Source of the DNA: Autumnicola sp041679265
Lineage (GTDB): Bacteria > Bacteroidota > Bacteroidia > Flavobacteriales > Flavobacteriaceae
Reading direction: 5' to 3'
NCBI RefSeq assembly: GCF_041679265.1
Contig: NZ_JBGFSM010000004.1
Span: 124,001 to 188,000 of the forward strand
DNA length: 64,000 bases
This document shows positions 10,254 to 19,458 of the stretch, piece by piece (the stretch's first letter is position 1; each line of letters opens with the position of its first letter). The notes beneath the pieces were generated by a model that saw nothing but the letters and a program-made list of their open reading frames with translations, was not told the DNA's origin and ran no database searches. Made by a program: the position numbers and the translations under genes.

Positions 10254-11438
10254 ATGTCTGTAGCACAAATTGTAGCCATTCTGGGTTCCATCCCTCTGTT
10301 CTCACTTCGTACCTTTTTACCTGCCTTTCTTACGGCTCTTTTTCTCTCTTATCCCGAGTATTTTCCGGGAATGGGAGAGGTTAATCCGCTTCCCGATAAT
10401 GCGTTTTTATCAAAAGACTGGGTTTTAATTGTTTTGGGAATATTGAGTTTATTGGAAATTATTGGAGACAAAAGCACTGAAGTAAGAAATCTTGTGAAAG
10501 GTGCCGAAACCTATCTCAAACCACTTTCTTTTCTTCTGATAAACCTTAGCCTCATAGACAAAGCTTCTGCCGGAATATTAAAAGAAGTACAATGGGCAGC
10601 AATAAATCCGCTTTGGATATTACTGGCCATTGGAGTGCTTGCAGTTTACTGGCTTGCCAACCTGAGGAAAAATTTCATTGATTTCCTGGAGGAAATAGAT
10701 GAAGATGATAACCTGTTTATCGGGAAAATAAGCAGTTGGGCAGAGGACAGCCTGGTACTCTTTGGCTTTTTTCTACTCATCTGGACGGGAGTTTTTATGG
10801 TTGCTTTATACGCAGCTGCTATAGGTATTATCCTGTTACTTAAGAAACGCTATAACAAAAAGCTGGAAAAGCAAAAGGTGGAATGCTCCCATTGCTTCGC
10901 AAAAAATTTACCTTTCGCAATAAAGTGTTTTAACTGCAAAAATGAACTCCCGGAAATTCATAAAATTGGAATGCTGGGACAGAAAAAAGAAGCACTGATT
11001 AAAAATCAAAAAGAGCATCGTCTTGATTTGCTTTCCCATAAACGGTGTAGCGAGTGCGGCAACAAACTTAAAAGCAATAACATTAAACAGGAATGTGAGA
11101 TTTGCGGTGCGGCCAGTTTTGATTCTCCCGGCATAAAGGACTATCTAAAAAGGCAAAATAAGAAATTTTATAAAATTACCGGACTTTCCTTTTTCCTCGG
11201 TTTTATCCCAGTTATTGGTTTTGTTGTAAGCGCTGTAATGGCAAATATTTACCTGTTTTCGCCCTACCGCAGATACCTGCCGCGAGGCAGCTCTTTTTTC
11301 ACAAAGCTGTTTATAAAATTTATCACCTTCCTCTTTTTTATATTTGGAATCGCTTTGGGATTCCTGGCTGCCCCGGCATACATCTTCATGCGGTATTACA
11401 TCTGGAAAAAAAGGTTTTTAGCACAGGTTGAAAATTGA
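10254..11438 (+). CDS. DUF4126-like membrane protein with two internal zinc ribbons
   Basis: The N-terminal ~185 residues are hydrophobic and resemble DUF4126 proteins (LRTFLPAFLTALFL, then a GDKSTEVRN segment). After the membrane part comes a soluble insert with two CxxC...CxxC zinc ribbons: CSHC/CFNC near residue 209 and CSECG/CEICG near 264-286. The C-terminus has two or three more hydrophobic segments. DUF4126 proteins are usually only about 190 residues, so this is an extended form. Function is unknown; the Cys pairs suggest zinc binding. Its end is 8 bp from the convergent YihY gene. Confidence 0.65.
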   Translation: MSVAQIVAILGSIPLFSLRTFLPAFLTALFLSYPEYFPGMGEVNPLPDNAFLSKDWVLIVLGILSLLEIIGDKSTEVRNLVKGAETYLKPLSFLLINLSLIDKASAGILKEVQWAAINPLWILLAIGVLAVYWLANLRKNFIDFLEEIDEDDNLFIGKISSWAEDSLVLFGFFLLIWTGVFMVALYAAAIGIILLLKKRYNKKLEKQKVECSHCFAKNLPFAIKCFNCKNELPEIHKIGMLGQKKEALIKNQKEHRLDLLSHKRCSECGNKLKSNNIKQECEICGAASFDSPGIKDYLKRQNKKFYKITGLSFFLGFIPVIGFVVSAVMANIYLFSPYRRYLPRGSSFFTKLFIKFITFLFFIFGIALGFLAAPAYIFMRYYIWKKRFLAQVEN

Positions 11439-11446
11439 AATTTCAC

Positions 11447-12340
11447 CTATCTTCTTTTATAAGGGGCTTCCGCATTAGGATCTTTTTGCACATAATCCAT
11501 AATTTCAGAATTTAGTTCTGCGCCCAACAGGACGATAAAGTTGGTGATAAAAAGCCATAGTAAAAGAATAACCACCGCAGAAACAGACCCATAAACTTCC
11601 CCGTAACTGCTATAATGGCGTACATAGAAGGAAAAACCCCAGGAAGCAATTAACCATAATGCGGTGGCGAGAACCGCGCCAATAACCACCCACTTCATCC
11701 TGGGCCGTTTTCTTGCCGGGGCATATTGATAGATCAAACAAAGAAAAAAGGCGACAATCAAAGAAAGTACCGGCCACCTTAGCCAGCTTATTAAATGTTC
11801 AATACTTTCCGGCAAACCAATATTTTGAATATAAGCGGGAAAACCAATAATTAAAGTCATGCAGAGAATAATTAAAACAGTCCCTCCAATCGTGAATATT
11901 GTAGCCAGTAGTAATTGTTTAAAAAATCCATGATCGTCTATGGTATCGTAGGCAATGTCTATTCCTTTAAACAATGATTTAGTCCCTTTATTTGCGCTCC
12001 AGATACTAAAAAGAATCCCTATCACAGTACCCCACCCCAGGCTGTTTGGGGACTTGGATATAAAATTTTCTACCCGCTTTTGAAGGAGGTGAAAGGCTTC
12101 CTTTGGCATCATTGCTGAAATCTGCGATAATTGGGCTTCTATTTGATGCGGATCTGTGGTTAGTCCGTATATGGAAATAAGGGCCATAATAGCCGGGAAA
12201 ATGGCAAGGAAAGCATAAAAAGTAACTCCCGCCGAAACAATATCTACACTATCATTACTAATCTCCTCTTTTACATGCAGGAGAATTTTCTTCCAGCCAG
12301 ATACAGGAATATTTAAGGGATTGTGGATTCTTTTTGCCAT
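11447..12340 (-). CDS. YihY/UPF0761 (BrkB-type) inner-membrane protein
   Basis: This 297-residue protein has about six membrane helices and the family hallmarks: VSAGVTFYAFLAIFPAIMALISIYG near the N-terminus, WSANKGTKSLFKGID, and a C-terminal LLLWLFITNFIVLLGAELNSE. The family was once called ribonuclease BN by mistake; its real role is unknown and may be transport. It lies convergent to the DUF4126-like gene and downstream of MATE on the same strand, separated from it by a likely terminator. Confidence 0.92.
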   Translation of the reverse strand: MAKRIHNPLNIPVSGWKKILLHVKEEISNDSVDIVSAGVTFYAFLAIFPAIMALISIYGLTTDPHQIEAQLSQISAMMPKEAFHLLQKRVENFISKSPNSLGWGTVIGILFSIWSANKGTKSLFKGIDIAYDTIDDHGFFKQLLLATIFTIGGTVLIILCMTLIIGFPAYIQNIGLPESIEHLISWLRWPVLSLIVAFFLCLIYQYAPARKRPRMKWVVIGAVLATALWLIASWGFSFYVRHYSSYGEVYGSVSAVVILLLWLFITNFIVLLGAELNSEIMDYVQKDPNAEAPYKRR

Positions 12341-12393
12341 TTCTTATTTGCGCGGTGTTTATTTTACAATGTTTAAATATAAAATAGAAAAAA

Positions 12394-12412
12394 GCCGCAG
12401 GAGCTCCTGCTA
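12394..12412 (-). terminator. Likely terminator downstream of the MATE gene
   Basis: The 14-bp palindrome GCAGGAGCTCCTGC (12397-12410), read on the minus strand, is followed by GGCTTTTTTC. It lies about 50 bp past the MATE stop codon and would separate it from the YihY gene. Confidence 0.55.
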
Positions 12413-12457
12413 AATCATTGTTAAATGCCATAAAAGCTAAAAATAAGAATTTGCCCT

Positions 12458-13840
12458 TCAGGAATTATAATGCCTTCTTCTTATGGTGCGCACCTTCCAG
12501 TAGCCCATTTTAAAATAGACGAAAGCCACCCCTGCGGCCATAAGATTGGAAACCGGGAAAGACCACCATATTCCTTTAAAACCCAGCCCGGTATTATGTG
12601 AAAGAATGTAGGCCGCAGGAAACCTGATGATCCAGAGGTTAAAAACCGAAATAAGTAAAGAGGCTTTGGTAAAACCTGCCCCGTTAAAGAGACCGTTTAA
12701 AACCTGTTGCACGCCAAGGAGCCCGAAACTGGGAGCCATAATTTTAATAAACAGTGCCCCGTCCTGGATTACCCTGGGATCATCTGGCACAAAAAAAGCG
12801 GTAAGAGGTTCTGCAAAAACAAACAATATCATCCCGATGGCGGTGAGGCCAAAAAAGGCAATTTTAGTACTGAGATTTCCAATTTTTTCAGCTCTTTTTA
12901 TTTTAGAAGCTCCTATATTCTGCCCCACCAAAGTGGTGGTTGCCATAGCAAAACCAAGGGCAGGAACAATCACAAGGCTTAAAATCCTGGAGCCAATGCC
13001 GTAGGCAGCAACCACATCGCTTCCAAAACTGGTTACCAGCATCACCATAATGGTCATTCCTGCGGCACGGGTAGACTGGTCTAGGCTGGCAGGTATCCCC
13101 AGCCGGAACATGCGCCTGGTCCACACCAGATCTGGTTTCATATCTGCCCAGTTAATCTTTATGCCTTTATTTCCACGGAACAATATAAAAAGGCCGGCTG
13201 CTGAAGAAATTCCCTGCGTGATCACGCTGGCCACTGCAGCTCCTGCCACACCATAACCGGGAACAGCTCCATATCCGAATATAAAAAGGGGATCCAGGAC
13301 AAGATTCAGGAAAACAGTGGCCAGAACAATATACATAGGAAGCAGAACATTCCCGATGCCTCGCATTAACGACTGAAAAACGAAAAACATAAACAGGAAG
13401 ATAAATCCCCAGGAAGTAACCTGGAAATAACTGATGGACTCCGAAAGTATTTCCGGGCCGGCTCCTACCAGGCGCATTAAAGGCGGGGCTGCAAAATATC
13501 CCAGCGCGGCAAGAAAGACCGAGATAAAGAAAATTACAAATACCGTTTGAGAAGAACTGTAATTTACCTGCTGTTGATTTTCAGCTCCTTTATACCGGGA
13601 GACAATAACAGTCCCGGCAAGGGTTAAACCACCTCCCAGGGAAAGCACGAGAAATAAAATAGGAAAACTAAGGCTTACCGCAGCCACCGCATTTGCACCC
13701 AGCCTTCCCAGCCAGAAAGTGTCTATTAGCTGATAAGCGGTTTGAAGGATATTCGCAAAAATTATTGGAAGGGCGAGCCGGAGCAGGGATTGGAAAATTT
13801 TACCTTCTGTGAAACTTCCTTTCCTTCCATTGTTTTTCAT
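12458..13840 (-). CDS. MATE family efflux transporter
   Basis: This is a 460-residue, about 12-helix MATE antiporter. The N-terminal half begins LPIIFANILQTAYQLIDTFWLGRLGANAVAAVSLSFP, a typical MATE TM1-TM2 region, and the second half repeats it (LGIPASLDQSTRAAGM...). MATE proteins export cationic drugs or metabolites using Na+ or H+ gradients. Given the Na+-pumping NQR in the same window, Na+ coupling is plausible but unproven. Its start is 4 bp after the stop of the luciferase-like oxidoreductase, so both are probably one transcript. Confidence 0.93.
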   Translation of the reverse strand: MKNNGRKGSFTEGKIFQSLLRLALPIIFANILQTAYQLIDTFWLGRLGANAVAAVSLSFPILFLVLSLGGGLTLAGTVIVSRYKGAENQQQVNYSSSQTVFVIFFISVFLAALGYFAAPPLMRLVGAGPEILSESISYFQVTSWGFIFLFMFFVFQSLMRGIGNVLLPMYIVLATVFLNLVLDPLFIFGYGAVPGYGVAGAAVASVITQGISSAAGLFILFRGNKGIKINWADMKPDLVWTRRMFRLGIPASLDQSTRAAGMTIMVMLVTSFGSDVVAAYGIGSRILSLVIVPALGFAMATTTLVGQNIGASKIKRAEKIGNLSTKIAFFGLTAIGMILFVFAEPLTAFFVPDDPRVIQDGALFIKIMAPSFGLLGVQQVLNGLFNGAGFTKASLLISVFNLWIIRFPAAYILSHNTGLGFKGIWWSFPVSNLMAAGVAFVYFKMGYWKVRTIRRRHYNS

Positions 13841-13844
13841 AATT

Positions 13845-14867
13845 CTAATTTACAGTTTCCTGTTTTAGCTCTTTCATAATTTCAGAAAATATTTTATAGG
13901 ATTTCACCCTGTCCTGATGGTCATAAATGTGCGAAGCCACCATAAGTTCATTTACTCCGGTTTTCCCAAGAAACTCCACCACTTTATTTTGCACGCTCTC
14001 CTTACTTCCTACAAAGGCATATTTTAGCATGCGTTCAAAGGCAGGATTTTCTGCCAGTTCTTTTAATTGAGGCGTCATTAAGGTAGGTTTTTGAATGTAA
14101 TCTATATTGCCTGTCATCACTCCAAAAATCATTTTGATGAGAGAAGTTGATAAGGTTTCGGCTTCTTCATCTGTATCTGCTGCAATAACATTTATGCAGG
14201 CAATGGAATAGGGTTTTTCAAGAAATGCCGAAGGTTCAAAATTGTTGTAGTAAATATCCAGGGCCTCAAAAAGTTGCGTAGGTGCAAAATGACTGGCAAA
14301 AGCATAAGGTAAACCAAGTTTGGCAGCGAGATGAGCACTGTCTGTACTGGATCCTAAAATATAGACCGGCATTTCCACTCCTTCAGCCACAATGGCTCTT
14401 ACCTGGGCTGAAGCATTATCTTTGGAAAAAAACTGCTGAATCCTGGCAACTTCTTCGGGAAATTTGTGCACCGCCTGCATCCTGTCACTCCTTATAGCAT
14501 GCGCCGTCACCTGGTCTGTACCCGGAGCCCTTCCAAGCCCAAGATCTATACGGCCGGGATAAAGTGCACCCAGGGTACCAAACTGTTCTGCGACGATAAG
14601 CGGGGAATGGTTGGGTAACATAATGCCGCCGGAACCCACACGAATGCTTTTTGTTCCCCCGGCAATATGGCCAATTAATACCGAAGTGGCTGCACTGGCA
14701 ATACTTTTCATGTTATGGTGTTCTGCGAGCCAGAAACGCCTGTATCCCATTTGCTCTGATTTTTGTGCGAGATCCAGGGTTTTCTTAAAAGTTTCAGCTG
14801 GTGTTGCACCTTCTGAAATTCCTGCAAGCTCTAAAATTGAATATGGGATGTTATTTATTTGTGACAT
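13845..14867 (-). CDS. LLM-class flavin-dependent oxidoreductase (luciferase-like monooxygenase)
   Basis: This 340-residue protein matches the flavin-dependent luciferase-like family. It has FWLAEHHNMKSIASAATSV near residue 44, then the VGSGGIMLPNHSPLIVAEQ and PGRIDLGLGRAPGTD stretches that shape the flavin pocket. These enzymes use FMNH2 to oxygenate small organic molecules; this subgroup is widespread and of unknown substrate. It is the first gene of a probable two-gene operon with the MATE exporter. Confidence 0.92.
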   Translation of the reverse strand: MSQINNIPYSILELAGISEGATPAETFKKTLDLAQKSEQMGYRRFWLAEHHNMKSIASAATSVLIGHIAGGTKSIRVGSGGIMLPNHSPLIVAEQFGTLGALYPGRIDLGLGRAPGTDQVTAHAIRSDRMQAVHKFPEEVARIQQFFSKDNASAQVRAIVAEGVEMPVYILGSSTDSAHLAAKLGLPYAFASHFAPTQLFEALDIYYNNFEPSAFLEKPYSIACINVIAADTDEEAETLSTSLIKMIFGVMTGNIDYIQKPTLMTPQLKELAENPAFERMLKYAFVGSKESVQNKVVEFLGKTGVNELMVASHIYDHQDRVKSYKIFSEIMKELKQETVN

Positions 14868-15227
14868 TGGTTAAGGTTTTATAGCTATTGAATTAAGTAT
14901 GTCGGCTATGGTAGCATAAAATTTCAGGAAATAATTTTAAAAAAGTAGAAATAACAGAGTTTAAATTTTAAGTATGTTTTATGCATTAGAGCTTTGTTAA
15001 AAGTTAGTTCAATTTAAAGCAAACACGCCAGCGAAAAAATTAAGGGAAAACACCTATATTTTTTCTAGCAGTATTCCCATAATTTCGGGCAGTCTGAAGA
15101 TGTTGCCGAATCTCATATCTAAAACTTTTTCAGTTTGTAAATTTTCACCCCCCTATAGTGTAAAAGATTTCGAGTTCTTCTTTTCATTATAAATGTTTAA
15201 AGCAACCAATTAAAATCTTATAGGGTC
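14868..15227. other. Divergent intergenic region
   Basis: This AT-rich 360-bp stretch lies between the oxidoreductase (minus) and the ScyD/ScyE lipoprotein (plus) and must hold both promoters. The closest -7 candidate on the plus strand is GAGCTTTG at 14989-14996, one base off the consensus, but it is about 230 bp from the start codon and has no clear -33. I see no RNA gene or reading frame. Confidence 0.5.
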
Positions 15228-17111
15228 ATGAAAAATTTGCAAAAGTTCCTGTTATTCCTGTTATTTAGTTTCTTCTTTACCTCCTGTAGTGAAGAAGAAA
15301 ATGTACCGTTAAGCAATGAAAAAGCCAGTATTTCTTTCGGCGCTGTACTCAACGACCTGCTTACAGATAAAGCAGCCATTAAACAAGTGGCAGCTAATTT
15401 CCCGGAGTGTTCAGATGATGACCCAGCCTATATTGAAATTATCCTTTTGCAGGGAGATGATGAAATTGTAGGAGCCCAGGGAGCTCCATTTCGAATCGAT
15501 CTTGTACCGGGCCAGACTTTTACCGATTATGCTCCTGAATTAGAACTTGAACCAGGAACTTATAGCCTGGATTATTTTGCTGTATATAATGCTGCGGGGG
15601 AGCTTATCTGGCTGGCACCAAGGGGTGGCGAATTAGAAGGATTTGTGGACAATCCATTGCCATTAACAATAAATCTTGGCGCCGGTGTAAAAAAATATGT
15701 AGAGGTTCCTGTTCTTTGCTTTGATGAACGTCTTGTAAATGAATACGGTTATCTATTTTTCGATCTTATTCCCACCAGATTAGTAGACTTCTGCATTTTT
15801 GCTAATTACTGCAATGGCAGCGGAAGGCATTTCCCTGCTGCATTTTCCTTAAATGTCTGGCTGGGTACAGACAATACCGGAACTTTACTTTATTCAAATT
15901 TAGAGAACACACTTTCCACAGAAGGGGAAGATCCCTCGGCTGAACCACTATGCGTAGCCCTTCCTGATCTTCCTGAGTTTGCCGATGACGAAGATTATGT
16001 TTATTATGAAGCCACCCTGCTGGACTGGGCAGGTGTTTATACCAATGCAGAAGCTTCTACAATTACCGGAACCCTGAGCCGGGAAGACATTCAGGCCAAT
16101 TTTGATGGAGATGAGGCTGTAGATTACGCGCACCTTATGTTTGGATGCGGTGAGGAGATCATCAGTTTGTTTAATGGGCCGGTGTTTGACCTGGAAATGG
16201 CATCCAGCGGCGGACTTCTGGTCGCTGATGCTTCAGCCGGGATAAAGGATCTCTACGGAAATCTTAAAGTGGAACTTCCAGGAGTTAATTCTATCGCCAC
16301 AGCAGGAACCGGGCATATCTGGGCTACCTCTGGGCCTGCAGAAGAGACGCTGCTTGATGACAATCAACGTTTATACCATATCCTTGATAATAGTGTGGAC
16401 GCGGTTATAAATCTTTTTGAATTTGAAGCAACGTATAATCCAGATGGTGCAGACGTAAATTCCAATCCTTTTGATGTTAAAGCGATAAATGAAAATTTAG
16501 CACTGGTAATAGATGCTGGTGGTAATGACCTGCTACGCATAGATAACTTGGGCAATATTGAAATAATGGCAATTTTCCCTGCTGAATTGGTGTCCACCGA
16601 TAATATAAAAAGTCTTGTCGGCTGCCCTGGTTCGGGAGCAGACCTCTGCGAACTTCCGCCCATGATGCCGGCACAGGCAGTTCCCACCTCAGTGGTTATT
16701 GGGCCTGACGGCTATTATTATGTAGGGGAGCTTAAAGGCTTTCCTGCTCCCACAGGCGAATCCAACATCTGGAAGATTGCGCCCAATGCGCTGGGAGCTA
16801 TGTGTGGATCAAGTGCAGATTGTATAAAAGCATTTGACGGCGGATTCACTTCTATTATGGATATGACTTTTGGGGAGGACGGGCTACTTTATGTTGCTGA
16901 AATGGATGTAAGGAGCTGGTTTGCAGTGGAAGCAGGCATAGGAGAAGGAGGCCAAATACAGGCATGTGACCCTGAAACGCTTCACTGCGAAGTAATAGCC
17001 AGTAATATCGCTATGTTAACCGCTATTTCTTTTGATAAAGACGGAAACCTGTGGGCAACAAAAAATTCGCTTATTCCCGGCCAGGCTGAAGTTTTTAAAA
17101 TAACGATGTAA
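15228..17111 (+). CDS. ScyD/ScyE family lipoprotein with a long N-terminal domain
   Basis: The 627-residue protein starts with a lipoprotein signal (FLLFLLFSFFFTSC). Residues 25-300 are an acidic, Cys-containing region I do not recognise, predicted mostly beta. Residues 320-627 match the ScyD/ScyE family, which is beta-propeller-like: HIWATSGP, VIDAGGNDLLRID, and the hallmark PTSVVIGPDGYYYVGELKGF with its PTGESNIWKI continuation. ScyD/ScyE were named from scytonemin clusters but the family is widespread and functionally undefined. The cell position is probably outer-membrane anchored. A strong terminator follows. Confidence 0.75.
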   Translation: MKNLQKFLLFLLFSFFFTSCSEEENVPLSNEKASISFGAVLNDLLTDKAAIKQVAANFPECSDDDPAYIEIILLQGDDEIVGAQGAPFRIDLVPGQTFTDYAPELELEPGTYSLDYFAVYNAAGELIWLAPRGGELEGFVDNPLPLTINLGAGVKKYVEVPVLCFDERLVNEYGYLFFDLIPTRLVDFCIFANYCNGSGRHFPAAFSLNVWLGTDNTGTLLYSNLENTLSTEGEDPSAEPLCVALPDLPEFADDEDYVYYEATLLDWAGVYTNAEASTITGTLSREDIQANFDGDEAVDYAHLMFGCGEEIISLFNGPVFDLEMASSGGLLVADASAGIKDLYGNLKVELPGVNSIATAGTGHIWATSGPAEETLLDDNQRLYHILDNSVDAVINLFEFEATYNPDGADVNSNPFDVKAINENLALVIDAGGNDLLRIDNLGNIEIMAIFPAELVSTDNIKSLVGCPGSGADLCELPPMMPAQAVPTSVVIGPDGYYYVGELKGFPAPTGESNIWKIAPNALGAMCGSSADCIKAFDGGFTSIMDMTFGEDGLLYVAEMDVRSWFAVEAGIGEGGQIQACDPETLHCEVIASNIAMLTAISFDKDGNLWATKNSLIPGQAEVFKITM

Positions 17112-17162
17112 CTGCAATGAATGTATGTGTTATTTAAATAATGTGATTATTCAAAAACCTAA

Positions 17163-17196
17163 AAAACCACGCGAATCCTGAGATTTGCGTGGTTTT
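17163..17196. terminator. Bidirectional rho-independent terminator
   Basis: A 15-bp stem, AAAACCACGCGAATC pairing with GATTTGCGTGGTTTT (one G-U), encloses the loop CTGA. It ends the ScyD/ScyE gene on the plus strand and can end tRNA-Arg transcription on the minus strand. Confidence 0.85.
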
Positions 17197-17219
17197 GATA
17201 TGATTTGCTATTCGAAGAG

Positions 17220-17293
17220 TGACCTCGCCAGGATTCAAACCTGGAACCTTCTGAGCCGTAATCAGATGCGCTATTCAGTTGCGCCACGAGGCC
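17220..17293 (-). tRNA. tRNA-Arg (anticodon ACG)
   Basis: Read on the minus strand, the 74-nt sequence folds as a cloverleaf. The acceptor stem GGCCTCG pairs with CGAGGTC (one G-U), the D-arm is GCGC...GCGC, the anticodon stem is TCTGA/TCAGA with loop TTACGGC, and the T-arm is CCAGG TTTGAAT CCTGG. The anticodon ACG reads CGN arginine codons after deamination to inosine. CCA is not encoded. A perfect -7 element (17330-17337) lies just upstream. Confidence 0.96.
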
Positions 17294-17329
17294 ATTTTTT
17301 GCAATGCTTAGCCTTTCAGTAAGCGGCTG

Positions 17330-17337
17330 CAAATATA
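17330..17337 (-). promoter_or_regulatory. -7 element of the tRNA-Arg promoter
   Basis: The minus strand reads TATATTTG, a perfect TAnnTTTG, 36 bp upstream of the tRNA 5' end. No TTG is seen at the -33 position; TTT occurs at about the right distance. The same octamer precedes tRNA-Gly and tpiA. Confidence 0.55.
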
Positions 17338-17381
17338 ATGCTTATTTGATATCTTGAAAAGATTATGATGATTTTTTTATA

Positions 17382-17657
17382 CTAAATAATTTCTGCGCTT
17401 AGCCCGGCTTCCAGAATTTTGGAACATCGTGGTTTTAAATCATCATAAGGTCCGGTTTTCACTGTACATTTACCTTTGTAATGTACCAGTAAAGAACATT
17501 GCTCTGCCTGCTCCGGGGTATGGTCACAGGTGTATATAAGTGTTTCTATAACATGATCAAAAGTGTTATAATCATCGTTATAAAGTACAATCTCATTTTC
17601 TTTCTTCTCCTTCGCCTTTGTACTTAGCTTTTCTAAGACTTCTTCTTGCGTGCTCAT
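17382..17657 (-). CDS. clpS: ClpS, ATP-dependent Clp protease adaptor
   Basis: I choose the ATG at 17657 (MSTQEEVLEKL), giving 91 residues, the usual flavobacterial length; the frame is open seven codons further upstream. The ClpS core is present: VLYNDDYNTFDHVIETL, then HTPEQAEQCSLLVHYKGKC. ClpS binds the ClpA/ClpC N-domain and hands over N-degron substrates. The VLYNDDYNTF segment is the adaptor docking motif. It is the last gene of a tpiA-prmA-clpS run on the minus strand, 57 bp after prmA. Confidence 0.95.
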   Translation of the reverse strand: MSTQEEVLEKLSTKAKEKKENEIVLYNDDYNTFDHVIETLIYTCDHTPEQAEQCSLLVHYKGKCTVKTGPYDDLKPRCSKILEAGLSAEII

Positions 17658-17713
17658 CTTCAATCGATTTTGAATCATAAATACTTGCCTAAGATACGAT
17701 CTTTCTAAAAACC

Positions 17714-18547
17714 TTAAAAAGAAAACTTTACGGCTACCCAGTTATTCTTCTCCAAATGATTTTTATAATTTAACCCAGAACTAAGGGCGGCCTTTTTTAT
17801 TACCTGCAGATCTTCAGTATAGAATCCGCTGAGAAAGATCTCACCTCCTTTATTTAAAGCTGCCAGATAATAGGACATGTCCTTCAGCAAAATATTCCGG
17901 TTGATATTGGCTAAAATAGAATCATATTTTCTTCCTTCTAATAACTCGGCTCCACCTTCTTCCACATTTATATGTGGGCAGTCGTTACGCTCAATATTTT
18001 CAAGAGTATTTAAATAGCACCAGTTATCTATATCTATAGCATCAATTTTAAAGGCACCTTTTAGCGCTGCAAGTATGGCCAAAACTCCTGTGCCGCAACC
18101 CATATCCAGTACCGTTTTCCCCTTCCAGTTATTGTCCAGAATCTGCCTTATCATTAAATGGGTAGTTGCATGATGTCCTGTCCCAAAAGACATTTTAGGC
18201 TCTATAACAATATCAAAATCGGCTTCAGGTTTTGGATGAAAAGGAGCCCTTACGCTGCAAATATCCTCTACCATTATGGGGCTAAAATTTTTCTCCCATT
18301 CCTTATTCCAGTTTACCTGTTCAATTTCAGATTTGGAGTAAGTAATTTCAAATTCTTCAGATTGCAGAATATGCACTCCGGCCAACAGATCTTCCTCGTA
18401 TTCTTCTAAGGGGATATAAGCCGTAATCCCGTCTTCATTTTCCACAAAACTTTCAAAACCCAAATATCCCAGTTCAGCAACAAGAATTTCAGATGCGGGT
18501 TGTACCGGTTCTACCTTAAAAATAAATTCGAGATAATTAGAAGCCAT
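17714..18547 (-). CDS. prmA: Ribosomal protein L11 methyltransferase
   Basis: This 277-residue protein is PrmA, which trimethylates ribosomal protein L11 using S-adenosylmethionine. The N-terminal substrate-binding domain (1-85) is followed by the Rossmann-like methyltransferase domain with PKMSFGTGHHATTHLM (118-133) and motif I LDMGCGTG (147-154). The LANINRNIL segment, which corresponds to the family NPPY-like motif, lies further on. The gene starts directly against the tpiA stop codon (0 bp apart), indicating co-transcription. Confidence 0.95.
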   Translation of the reverse strand: MASNYLEFIFKVEPVQPASEILVAELGYLGFESFVENEDGITAYIPLEEYEEDLLAGVHILQSEEFEITYSKSEIEQVNWNKEWEKNFSPIMVEDICSVRAPFHPKPEADFDIVIEPKMSFGTGHHATTHLMIRQILDNNWKGKTVLDMGCGTGVLAILAALKGAFKIDAIDIDNWCYLNTLENIERNDCPHINVEEGGAELLEGRKYDSILANINRNILLKDMSYYLAALNKGGEIFLSGFYTEDLQVIKKAALSSGLNYKNHLEKNNWVAVKFSF

Positions 18548-19300
18548 TTAGAAAGAATTTACAATCGCCATAAAGTCAACAGCTTTTAAACTGGCTCCGC
18601 CAATCAAACCGCCATCCACATCTTCCTTGGCAAAAATTTCTTTGGCATTTCCCGGTTTTACGCTCCCACCGTACAAAATGGAAACCTCATCGGCGATTTG
18701 CTGACTGTATTTTTCAGCGATATTTTTTCTGATAAAAGCGTGCATTTCCTGTGCCTGCTCGGGGGAAGCGGTTTCTCCCGTACCAATTGCCCAAACTGGT
18801 TCGTAAGCCAGGATAATTTTGCTCCAGGCATCTTTAGGAACCTGGTAGAGGCTTTCCTCTAATTGTGTTGCCACGACTTCAAAATGTTTATCGCTTTTGC
18901 GGTCTTCCAGTTCTTCTCCAAAACAAAAAATGATTTCCATCTCATTTTCCAAAGCAGCATTTACCTTTTCTGCCAGGATCTCATTAGTTTCATGAAAGTG
19001 TGCACGGCGTTCACTATGGCCAAGGATAACGGTATTTACGCCTATGCTCTTAAGCATGGAAGCCGAAATTTCTCCGGTAAAGGCACCGCTTTTTGCCTGG
19101 TGCATATTTTGAGCGGCAACTTTTACCGGAGTATCTTTAAGCGCTTTAAAAGTGCTGTATAAATTGGTAAAAGAAGGAGCTACCATTACCTCTGCGGCTG
19201 GTTCTTTTACCATCTGCATCTTTAGGTGCGAAAGCAATTCTTCAGTTTCTGCAAGATCATTATTCATTTTCCAGTTTCCGGCTACGATATTTTTTCTCAT
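18548..19300 (-). CDS. tpiA: Triosephosphate isomerase
   Basis: This 250-residue glycolytic enzyme interconverts dihydroxyacetone phosphate and glyceraldehyde 3-phosphate. All catalytic landmarks are present: GNWKMN (8-13) with the active-site Lys, His95 in ILGHSERR, Glu167 in AYEPVWAIGTG (the hinged-loop region), and the phosphate-binding YGGSVKPGNA and GGLIGGASL segments. It is the first gene of the tpiA-prmA-clpS unit. Confidence 0.97.
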   Translation of the reverse strand: MRKNIVAGNWKMNNDLAETEELLSHLKMQMVKEPAAEVMVAPSFTNLYSTFKALKDTPVKVAAQNMHQAKSGAFTGEISASMLKSIGVNTVILGHSERRAHFHETNEILAEKVNAALENEMEIIFCFGEELEDRKSDKHFEVVATQLEESLYQVPKDAWSKIILAYEPVWAIGTGETASPEQAQEMHAFIRKNIAEKYSQQIADEVSILYGGSVKPGNAKEIFAKEDVDGGLIGGASLKAVDFMAIVNSF

Positions 19301-19369
19301 AATTATTTGGTTGGATCCCTTTTTAAGGAAGTTTTTTCTGAATTTTTCCCGGCTATTTCCGGAACATTA

Positions 19370-19377
19370 CAAATATA
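19370..19377 (-). promoter_or_regulatory. -7 element of the tpiA-prmA-clpS promoter
   Basis: The minus strand reads TATATTTG, a perfect match to TAnnTTTG, about 70 bp before the tpiA ATG. No TTG stands 19 bp upstream, so the -33 element is weak or absent. Confidence 0.45.
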
Positions 19378-19458
19378 TTGATATCTAACTACATTAGCCA
19401 GATACCATGGTTTTAAGCATTGATTTTTATCAAATTTTTAATGAATTGAGAGGTACAT

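Noticed and set aside
12627..13004. Plus-strand frame opposite the MATE gene
   Set aside because: It is antisense to a well-supported transporter and has low-complexity composition.
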